Below are positions 1 through 5,502 of a DNA stretch of 5,502 nt, piece by piece. Position numbers and translations under genes: made by a program. Source of the stretch: Reyranella sp. (GTDB lineage: Bacteria > Pseudomonadota > Alphaproteobacteria > Reyranellales > Reyranellaceae); assembly GCA_004296815.1 (NCBI GenBank), contig SCVT01000269.1:1-5502 (forward strand), in the 5' to 3' direction. Every line of letters begins with the position of its first letter. Positions within the stretch are counted from its first letter, which is position 1. The notes below the pieces were generated by a model, which was not told where the DNA came from, did no database searches, and saw only the letters and a program-made list of their open reading frames with translations.

Positions 1-953
1 TGCACGGCATCGACACGCACGGCATCTCGATGGTGCCGCCCTACGACGAGCGCCGGCGCAACGCCAAGCTCGACGTGCGTGCCGAGCCCCGGATCGTGAA
101 GGAGACGCCGGTGTCGGTGCTGATCGACGGCAGCGGCGGCCTCGGCCATCCCAACGGACGGCGCGCCATGGAGATCGCGGTCGAGAAGGCCAGGAAGACC
201 GGCATCGGCGTGGCGGCGGTGCGCAACTCCGGCCACTTCGGCGCCTGCGGCTTCTACGTGCTGCAGGCGGTCGACGCCGGCTTCATCGGCATGGCGACGA
301 CCTCGGCGAGCGGCATCCAGGTGGCGCCGACCGGCGGCGCGCAGGCCCGCCTCGGCACCGACCCGATCGCGTTCGCCGCACCGGGCAAGCCCGGCGAGCC
401 GTTCCTGCTCGACATGGCGACGACGACCGTGGCCGCCGGCAAGATCCGCAACAAGGCCAACGAGAAGCTTCAGACGCCGCCCGGCTGGCTGGTGACCAGG
501 GACGGGCTGCCCAGCACCGACCCGCTCGAGGTCAGCAAGGGCGGCTTCATGACGCCGCTCGGCGGCACGCCGGAGGGCAGCAGCCACAAGGGCTACGGCC
601 TCGGCGCCATGGTCAACATCCTGAGCTCCGCGCTCTCGGGCGGCGCGATGGTGACGGAGCCGGACCGCAACACGCGGCCCGGCCCGATCGACATCGGCCA
701 CTTCTTCCTCGCGATGGATCCCGGCATGTTCCGCGACACATCAGACTTCCAGGCCGACGTCGCCGCCTTCTGCGACACGCTGCGCGCCACGCGGCCCGCC
801 GACCCGGCGAAGCCGGTGCAGGTCGCGGGCGATCCCGAGCGCCGCACCGCCGCGGCGCGCATGAAGAGCGGCATCCCCGTCGGGCCCAACCTGCTGGCGA
901 AGGTGAAGGAGATCGCGCGCGCCTCGGGGGCGGAGTGGATCATGGAGCGGTGA
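1..953 (+). CDS. Ldh2-family malate/L-lactate dehydrogenase, 5'-truncated by window edge
   Basis: This is an NAD(P)-dependent 2-hydroxyacid oxidoreductase of the Ldh2/MDH2 family, soluble enzymes that reduce or oxidise malate, lactate, ureidoglycolate, diketogulonate and similar compounds. The reading frame is open to the left edge: codons before the first ATG (base 30) encode HGIDTHGIS, matching the family's conserved D-x-H-G active-site segment. The true start is therefore outside the window and about 40 residues are missing. Further family blocks follow in order: NSGHFGACGFY, LGTDPIAFAAPG, LLDMATTTVAAGKI, GWLVTRDGLPSTDP, SHKGYGLGAMVNILSSALSG, and a C-terminal IGHFFLAMDP. The 307 residues from the first ATG plus the missing N-terminus fit the usual 340-360. 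The exact substrate cannot be told from sequence. The stop lies 4 bases from the end of the convergent fragment at 958. Family assignment is secure; specificity is open. Confidence 0.95.
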   Translation, partial: HGIDTHGISMVPPYDERRRNAKLDVRAEPRIVKETPVSVLIDGSGGLGHPNGRRAMEIAVEKARKTGIGVAAVRNSGHFGACGFYVLQAVDAGFIGMATTSASGIQVAPTGGAQARLGTDPIAFAAPGKPGEPFLLDMATTTVAAGKIRNKANEKLQTPPGWLVTRDGLPSTDPLEVSKGGFMTPLGGTPEGSSHKGYGLGAMVNILSSALSGGAMVTEPDRNTRPGPIDIGHFFLAMDPGMFRDTSDFQADVAAFCDTLRATRPADPAKPVQVAGDPERRTAAARMKSGIPVGPNLLAKVKEIARASGAEWIMER

Positions 954-957
954 GCGT

Positions 958-1305
958 TCAGCCCGGGGTGTCCGGCAGGACTTCGATGGTCACAGTCTGG
1001 CCGGCCGTGATCGATATGAGCGGGCTCTGCAGGCGGTCGTTGTAGGGGAAGCCGTAGGCATCGCTGACGGTTGAGAGGTAGCTGGCATAGCCGTTGTAGG
1101 AGGTCGGCTGGGTCGGCTGCGCGGCGGCGAAGGCGTCGCCGACCGGAAGCTTGGCCTGGTCCAGCCCGTCGGGATTGTTGCCGTACCAGTGCCAGGTCGC
1201 CATCCCGCCCAGCGTCTGCGCCGAGTGGCCCTGGATGATCTCCGGGCTGCCGATCAGGCCGAAGTTCAGCCCGGCGAAATAGTCGGCCATTGCCCGCGTG
1301 ACCAT
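958..1305 (-). pseudogene. C-terminal remnant, possibly GH64/thaumatin-like beta-1,3-glucanase
   Basis: An open frame of 115 codons reads like the end of a secreted carbohydrate-active protein rather than a whole gene. Segments such as ADYFAGLNFGLIGSPE, YNGYASYL and AYGFPYNDRLQSPLI recall the C-terminal part of GH64/thaumatin-like beta-1,3-glucanases, where a YGFPYDD-type motif is typical; this comparison is from memory and is not certain. A whole family member would be several hundred residues with a signal peptide. Neither is present: the frame hits a stop at 1336-1338, and the only upstream ATGs (1305, 1290) lack a convincing ribosome binding site. The fragment sits directly downstream of the 63-residue gene ending at 1326. 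I infer that an insertion, deletion or recombination removed the 5' part. It could instead be a short functional protein of unknown family. Confidence 0.45.
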
Positions 1306-1325
1306 GCCAAGTATCCGCGTTTGGC

Positions 1326-1517
1326 TCAGCCAAGCTCAGTGGCTCTCCAATCCGCCACCACTTCAAGGAGCAACTCCGTGTACCTTTTTTCGCCCTTGCT
1401 TGTGAGCTCGCAGGTAGACCCGGCTTTTGCGACATATCCAAACTGCTGGAGGCGCTCGACAGCGGCAATTGCCGAAGGATCGTTACTTCCCAATCCGAGG
1501 CGTACTCGTCGAAGCAT
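1326..1517 (-). CDS. Small winged-helix-like protein, 63 aa
   Basis: The frame is open further upstream (to 1595), but the start is placed at the ATG ending at 1517 because AAGGAG lies six bases before it, a near-ideal ribosome binding site; the upstream ATG at 1595 has none as good. The 63-residue product begins MLRRVRLGLG. Its middle, PSAIAAVERLQQFGYV followed by ELTSKGEKRYTELL, has the helix, short hairpin, then 'LTxKG' pattern seen at the end of winged-helix DNA-binding domains such as MarR or PadR types. Only the second half of a normal winged helix would fit in this length, so it may be a minimal domain or a remnant of a regulator. No specific family is recognised. The gene overlaps no other real gene, and its GC content is lower than that of the flanking metabolic and chaperonin genes. 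Confidence 0.6.
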   Translation of the reverse strand: MLRRVRLGLGSNDPSAIAAVERLQQFGYVAKAGSTCELTSKGEKRYTELLLEVVADWRATELG

Positions 1518-1708
1518 GCTCTGCTCCTTGCAGGTCAGTTGGTTCGCGTGAAATATCATTGGGCTTTGGCAGGAGAGTGAGATGACCAGGCGCATACCGA
1601 AAGGTTGTCTTGAGGGTGGGTTCGCCCCAACGAAGTGCAGCAGACAATGCTAACGATGTAAGCCCGCGTCGGAGCGAGAAGTATCCGGTCGCTCACAGTT
1701 GAAGGAAT

Positions 1709-1742
1709 GGCACGAGCTATCCTGGGACGATTCTTTCGTGCC
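1709..1742. repeat. Inverted repeat, 7-bp arms (hairpin)
   Basis: GGCACGA (1709-1715) and TCGTGCC (1736-1742) are perfect complements separated by 20 bases. Inside, ATC and GAT can extend the pairing after a small internal loop. It lies about 40 bases beyond the stop of the small membrane-protein ORF at 1784, where a - strand terminator could sit, but no T-run follows in either direction. It may be a Rho-independent-like structure, a protein-binding site, or chance. Confidence 0.3.
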
Positions 1743-1783
1743 GCCGAGCACAGAACGCCAACAGTCGGCCGAGCGACCTGGCA

Positions 1784-1906
1784 TTACGTTTCGGCACGGC
1801 GTTTCAGCTGCCAGAGCCGCAAGAGCCCTACAAAGAGGGCAACGATCCCATAAAGAGCCGTTGTGGCGAGTAGGCTGGCTGCCAAGGGCACGAGTACATC
1901 ATCCAT
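1784..1906 (-). CDS. Predicted small single-pass membrane protein, 40 aa
   Basis: A 40-residue frame runs from the ATG ending at 1906 to a TAA. GAGG six bases upstream of the ATG gives a believable ribosome binding site. The product starts MDDVLVPLAASLLATT, continues through a hydrophobic stretch (residues about 4-30, including ALYGIVALFVGLL) and ends in a basic tail, RLWQLKRRAET. One transmembrane helix with the C-terminus inside is expected from the positive-inside rule. The start overlaps the stop of the upstream small ORF (ATGGATGA arrangement), suggesting translational coupling. No family is recognised. In the same frame, codons upstream of the ATG still read plausibly (SLAALVVGTELRRL), so this may instead be the 3' part of a longer gene broken by a frameshift. 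Confidence 0.5.
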   Translation of the reverse strand: MDDVLVPLAASLLATTALYGIVALFVGLLRLWQLKRRAET

Positions 1907-2105
1907 GAGCCGCCTCAGCTCGGTCCCCACTACCAAGGCCGCGAGGGAGGTGGGTCTGCAGGCGCGGCCTGAAAGGAATGCGGCGAACTGGAATCGCGGT
2001 CGGAATGCCGGACTGGAGGGCGCCGGCTACGCCAAACACGACCAGGAGTGGTGCCGCGAGCGAGCCCAGCTGGCCGAACACGAGTTCGTTCATGTTGCTA
2101 TCCAT
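1899..2105 (-). CDS. Small hydrophobic protein, 64-68 aa, possibly frameshifted
   Basis: The frame has two candidate ATGs, ending at 2105 (68 residues) and at 2093 (64 residues, MNELVFGQLG). Neither has a strong ribosome binding site; GGA lies 9 bases before the second. Residues after the second ATG include a hydrophobic stretch, LGSLAAPLLVVFGVAGAL, long enough for one membrane helix. The C-terminal half is arginine- and proline-rich (VRRIPFRPRLQTHLPRG) and does not look like conserved protein. Downstream, the other frame reads better, so a frameshift joining this N-terminus to the 40-residue ORF is a real alternative. The stop overlaps the downstream ATG. The function is unknown. Confidence 0.38.
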   Translation of the reverse strand: MDSNMNELVFGQLGSLAAPLLVVFGVAGALQSGIPTAIPVRRIPFRPRLQTHLPRGLGSGDRAEAAHG

Positions 2106-2132
2106 TGGCAATCTTCAACTACCTGTGCGGTT

Positions 2133-2167
2133 AGCGGGAGGAGACGCGCGCGGCGACTCCTCCCGTT
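2133..2167 (-). terminator. Hairpin past groEL, likely operon terminator
   Basis: CGGGAGGAG (2135-2143) and CTCCTCCCG (2157-2165) form a perfect 9-bp stem with a 13-base GC-rich loop. The stem can be extended by a G-T and an A-T pair. It begins five bases after the groEL stop codon. There is no good T-run on the 3' side for the - strand transcript, so it may act as a Rho-dependent end or an mRNA-stabilising 3' structure rather than a textbook intrinsic terminator. Confidence 0.6.
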
Positions 2168-2170
2168 CCG

Positions 2171-3838
<1,668 letters not shown>

Positions 3839-4153
3839 TCAGGCGGCGCGACGCAGGGGCGCCTTGCCGTCGAGGACGCCCATGATGTCGCTTTCCTTCA
3901 TGATCAGATACTCGACGCCGTCGAGCTTGACCTCGGTGCCGGACCACTTGCCGAACAGGATGCGGTCGCCGGCCTTGACGTCGAGCGGCACCAGCTTGCC
4001 GCTCTCGTCGCGGGCACCCGGGCCGACGGCCACGACCTCGCCCTCCATCGGCTTTTCCTTGGCAGTGTCGGGAATGATGATGCCGCCGGCGGTCTTCTCG
4101 TCGGCATCGATGCGGCGCACGACGACACGGTCGTGCAGCGGGCGGAAATGCAT
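3839..4153 (-). CDS. groES: Co-chaperonin GroES (Hsp10), 104 aa
   Basis: GroES is the seven-membered lid that caps the GroEL chamber. The start is the ATG ending at 4153, giving [16 protein letters not shown] six bases upstream decides this over an ATG ten codons earlier. The family's features appear in order: [10 protein letters not shown] at the N-terminus, the flexible mobile loop [17 protein letters not shown] at about residues 19-35 with the hydrophobic III tripeptide (25-27) that docks on GroEL, the GEVVAVGPG strand, [17 protein letters not shown], and [14 protein letters not shown]. The product has roughly eight residues more than usual at the C-terminus (GKAPLRRAA), a minor variation. 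It is the first gene of the groES-groEL operon, transcribed from a sigma-32-like promoter at 4215-4243. Confidence 0.99.
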   Translation of the reverse strand: MHFRPLHDRVVVRRIDADEKTAGGIIIPDTAKEKPMEGEVVAVGPGARDESGKLVPLDVKAGDRILFGKWSGTEVKLDGVEYLIMKESDIMGVLDGKAPLRRAA

Positions 4154-4214
4154 GCAAATCCTCCTGTGCAGAACAATGGTCATGAAGCTGGACCCGCAGG
4201 CCCGGCGAGAGGCG

Positions 4215-4243
4215 ATTTAGAGGCTGCTTTTCAGACCTTCAAG
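4215..4243 (-). promoter_or_regulatory. Sigma-32 (RpoH)-like promoter of groES-groEL
   Basis: On the - strand, CTTGAA (4238-4243) is followed after 14 bases by CCTCTAAAT (4215-4223). This matches the heat-shock sigma factor pattern CTTGAA-N(11-14)-CCCCATNT at the -35 and most of the -10. An eight-base A-tract (4256-4263) lies 12 bases upstream of the -35 and could act as an UP element. Transcription would start near 4208, leaving a leader of about 55 bases before the groES ATG. The location upstream of groES supports the call. Confidence 0.62.
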
Positions 4244-4249
4244 GTTCTG

Positions 4250-4277
4250 CCGCAATTTTTTTTGCGGATGATCGCAA
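4250..4277. repeat. Alternating CGCAA/TTGCG arms beside groES promoter
   Basis: On the + strand, CCGCAA (4250-4255), TTGCGG (4262-4267) and CGCAA (4273-4277) alternate in orientation. The first two form a perfect 6-bp inverted repeat around six T bases; the second and third form a 5-bp inverted repeat around GATGAT. The CGCAA/TTGCG cores start at 4251, 4262 and 4273, exactly 11 bases apart, about one helical turn. This is a possible regulator-binding site just upstream of the groES -35 element. Confidence 0.45.
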
Positions 4278-4394
4278 CGCTGTCCCGCTCCTGAGGACGA
4301 TGGCGTGTGCGCCGTCACACTCCCTCGGACACAACCGCCCCTATCGCTCATCTGCCTCGCCCCGTCTCGAGCAGCCCGCTCCGTGGAAGCTCAC

Positions 4395-4423
4395 CTTGAC
4401 GGAAGGCAGCGCAATTCTAGATT
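4395..4423 (+). promoter_or_regulatory. Promoter candidate for the composite ORF
   Basis: Two readings overlap. As a housekeeping promoter, TTGACG (4396-4401) is followed after 16 bases by TAGATT (4418-4423), matching 5/6 and 4/6 of the consensus. As a heat-shock promoter, CTTGAC (4395-4400) is followed after 13 bases by ATTCTAGAT (4414-4422), closely resembling the groES promoter across the way (CTTGAA-N14-CCTCTAAAT). Transcription would begin near 4430, giving a leader of about 70 bases. Confidence 0.5.
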
Positions 4424-4429
4424 TGCGCT
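4408..4429. repeat. Perfect 7-bp inverted repeat over the -10 region (possible operator)
   Basis: AGCGCAA (4408-4414) and TTGCGCT (4423-4429) are perfect complements around an 8-base spacer, TTCTAGAT, that contains the predicted -10 element. A repressor bound here would block promoter opening. The CGCAA/TTGCG core is the same as in the repeat next to the groES promoter at 4250-4277, hinting at a shared regulator. The length and position are visible; the operator role is inferred. Confidence 0.48.
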
Positions 4430-4501
4430 CATGCTGCGATCTTCTGCGAAGGCCCGTAGCTATCCTGTCCTGTACCCAAACCCGTTGAAGGGAGCCAGAT
4501 G

Positions 4502-5350
4502 ATGAGTGTGCATGATCTCATTCTCTGGGGGCGCAGCAACAAGATGCCCGCCCCTTTTGGTGGTGGCGAGAACGACCAGCGATCCGTTGCCCAACGAGGC
4601 GCGTCGGCTGTCGTTGACGTTGGGCGAGAGGAACCCGGGAGCAGAATCTTTCCGCCGAACTCTCCCCGACCGGCCGGTTGCAGTTCGTCCCTGCCGCTCC
4701 TTTCCAATGACAATGCTTCGCGCGGCTTGCCCGCTGCCAATCGGGCTTTTCCCAGGGATGCCATGGCCCGCATCGAGCGCCTGTCGCGATCTGCCATGAC
4801 TTCGGCGCCCTTGGAGCACGGCAAATGGCGGCTGGTGTTCGAAGCGCGCAACCCCTTGTTTGTCGAGCCGCTGATGGGCTGGACCGGCAGTCGAGACCCG
4901 CTGCGGCAGGTCGAGCTTCACTTTCCCACTCTCGCGAGTGCGATTGCCTACGCACAGCGCCAGGGGCTGAGGTACGCCGTGTACCACGACGCGAAGTCCC
5001 GGCATTTGGGTGAACAGCACGCGCGGCGACGGCGCGCCTTCTCGGATGCCACGCTGGGACGGCTGGGGCTTGGCCTCCTGCGCAATGAGTACGGTGCCGC
5101 CATGGCCGGCGCGGACGCCTGTCCGCCGCCACCAGGTGAGCCGGGAAGCCAGAACTCGGCGATGGATATAGTGCAGGATCCAGAGCTTACGGTGGACGAC
5201 AAGCGCTCGATTCTGATGAACCGCGCTTTCGATGCCTATAGTCACCAGCAGGAACAGGCAGGCGGCGTCGGCTGGTCAGAGTTGCAGATGATCGACGAGG
5301 CTCTGCGCGCTCTGGAGTGCGGCCGAGATCGAAGCCGACGGGCAGCATGA
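4502..5350 (+). CDS. Composite ORF: Hsp20-like leader, NDUFS4-like domain, helical C-terminus (282 aa)
   Basis: Two adjacent ATGs (4499, 4502) follow GGGAG at 4490-4494; the second has the better spacing. Residues 1-11, MSVHDLILWGR, closely resemble the start of alphaproteobacterial small heat-shock proteins (MSxRDLIPWGR), but no alpha-crystallin domain follows. Residues 25-86 are Ser/Pro/Arg-rich and unrecognised. Residues about 88-163 match the NDUFS4-type complex I domain (ETC complex I subunit, PF04800): RIERLSRSAM, GKW (107-109), PLMGWTGS (123-130), FPT (141-143) and AIAYAQRQGL (147-156). NDUFS4 homologues are roughly 100-residue peripheral-arm subunits of NADH:ubiquinone oxidoreductase. 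The C-terminus holds DPELTVDDKRSIL (226-238) and a helical end, like small alphaproteobacterial proteins of unknown function. An internal ATG at 4763, with AGGGA four bases upstream, could start a 195-residue NDUFS4-like protein alone. The NDUFS4 domain is secure; the leader and tail matches are from memory. Confidence 0.82.
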   Translation: MSVHDLILWGRSNKMPAPFGGGENDQRSVAQRGASAVVDVGREEPGSRIFPPNSPRPAGCSSSLPLLSNDNASRGLPAANRAFPRDAMARIERLSRSAMTSAPLEHGKWRLVFEARNPLFVEPLMGWTGSRDPLRQVELHFPTLASAIAYAQRQGLRYAVYHDAKSRHLGEQHARRRRAFSDATLGRLGLGLLRNEYGAAMAGADACPPPPGEPGSQNSAMDIVQDPELTVDDKRSILMNRAFDAYSHQQEQAGGVGWSELQMIDEALRALECGRDRSRRAA

Positions 5351-5383
5351 CTGGCGAGTAGCTGGTACCTTCGCTCACGAGAG

Positions 5384-5431
5384 GGCGCCGGCAGCGCCGC
5401 GCTCAACTACGGCATCAGCCGCCGGCAGCGC
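5384..5431. repeat. 12-base direct repeat and small hairpin between convergent genes
   Basis: CGCCGGCAGCGC occurs at 5386-5397 and again at 5420-5431, 34 bases apart; the second copy lies within the end of the - strand gene. The first copy sits in a 5-bp hairpin, GGCGC (5384-5388) with GCGCC (5394-5398), in the 64-base gap between two converging genes. It might contribute to transcription termination, but there is no T-run. The high GC content makes chance repetition plausible. Confidence 0.3.
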
Positions 5432-5502
5432 GTCGTAAGGCCTCGCGCAGTTCTTCGACGAAGCGCGGAACATCCGGACACGTCCACCCAGCCCGACGGA
5501 AT
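5415..5502 (-). CDS. C-terminal end of an unidentified protein (partial)
   Basis: Reading leftward from the right edge, one frame gives 28 codons, ending CPDVPRFVEELREALRRAAGG before a TGA at 5415-5417. The amphipathic pattern FVEELREALRRA and the GC-rich third positions look like genuine coding sequence, whereas the other - strand frames read poorly. It would converge on the composite ORF, with 64 bases between the stops. The product cannot be identified from so short a piece; most of the gene lies outside the window. Confidence 0.45.
   Translation of the reverse strand, partial: FRRAGWTCPDVPRFVEELREALRRAAGG

Larger units (their letters stand above)
4154..4501. other. Divergent control region between groES and the composite ORF
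   Basis: These 348 bases hold no convincing gene; short frames on both strands lack coding character. Leftward are the groES ribosome binding site, its sigma-32-like promoter and an A-tract. Rightward are a promoter-like pair, an inverted repeat and the ribosome binding site of the composite ORF. The middle part (about 4280-4390) shows only a weak small hairpin, GGCG/CGCC at 4302-4313, overlapped by GTGTG/CACAC arms at 4305-4320. No CIRCE repeat (TTAGCACTC/GAGTGCTAA) is present. Confidence 0.7.

Noticed and set aside
593..1468. Long - strand open frame of 291 codons
   Set aside because: It runs antisense through the well-supported dehydrogenase and out of frame with the fragment and the winged-helix-like gene; it is Arg/Pro/Ala-rich with no family pattern, a GC-driven shadow.
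1615..1640. tRNA T-arm-like GGTTCGCCCC
   Set aside because: No matching acceptor, anticodon or D-arm sequences surround it; only a short GGG/CCC hairpin.
1582..1653. 23-codon + strand ORF preceded by AGGAGAG
   Set aside because: The ribosome binding site is decent, but the peptide (MTRRIPKGCLEGG...) has no recognisable features and no supporting context; too short to claim.
1699..1908. 69-codon + strand ORF starting with TTG
   Set aside because: It has no ribosome binding site, an Arg/His-rich non-protein-like composition, and overlaps the better-supported 40-residue - strand ORF.
4154..4300. CIRCE/HrcA operator upstream of groES
   Set aside because: Searched by eye on both strands for TTAGCACTC/GAGTGCTAA; no acceptable match.
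4430..4501. ROSE-type RNA thermometer in the leader of the composite ORF
   Set aside because: Rhizobial hsp20 genes often have one, and CTTC near 4441 could pair with GAAG before the start, but the typical UUGCU-type anti-ribosome-binding-site block is missing and the same CTTC pairs better with a nearby GAAG.
4460..5245. - strand open frame of 261 codons
   Set aside because: It lies antisense to the composite ORF, whose NDUFS4 motifs are clear; no ribosome binding site or recognisable domain.

Overview
The window is GC-rich DNA that reads like an alphaproteobacterial chromosome. The GroEL and GroES sequences are of alphaproteobacterial type. One ORF carries an NDUFS4-type complex I domain, a subunit typical of alphaproteobacteria and mitochondria. 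The heat-shock promoters look like RpoH (sigma-32) sites. The genus cannot be named from this sequence alone.

Layout. (1) Bases 1-953, + strand: the C-terminal part, which is most, of an Ldh2-family malate/L-lactate dehydrogenase, cut by the left window edge. (2) Bases 958-2105, - strand: an accessory patch of small or broken genes. It holds a C-terminal fragment that may come from a GH64/thaumatin-like beta-1,3-glucanase, a 63-residue winged-helix-like protein with a strong ribosome binding site, and two very small overlapping membrane-protein ORFs. (3) Bases 2133-4153, - strand: a complete groES-groEL operon, with a GC-rich hairpin just past groEL that probably ends transcription. (4) Bases 4154-4501: a divergent control region with a sigma-32-like promoter for groES and a similar-looking promoter facing right. 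(5) Bases 4502-5350, + strand: a composite ORF. It starts like a small heat-shock protein (Hsp20), carries an NDUFS4-like domain in its middle and ends with a short helical segment. (6) Bases 5415-5502, - strand: the last 28 codons of an unidentified gene that enters from the right edge.

The groESL operon and the composite gene are divergently transcribed from one intergenic region. Their promoters share a CTTGA element followed 13-14 bases later by a TCTARAT-type element, and each lies near or within an inverted repeat built from CGCAA/TTGCG arms. No CIRCE (HrcA-binding) repeat is visible. The simplest reading is a heat-inducible chaperonin operon, possibly a secondary groESL copy because the GroEL tail lacks GGM repeats, facing a stress-linked gene made by joining an hsp20 start to a complex I accessory-domain gene. 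I see no CRISPR array, transposase, tRNA or rRNA. There is no clear evidence of an undescribed multi-gene system; the composite ORF and its shared control region are the most unusual parts.
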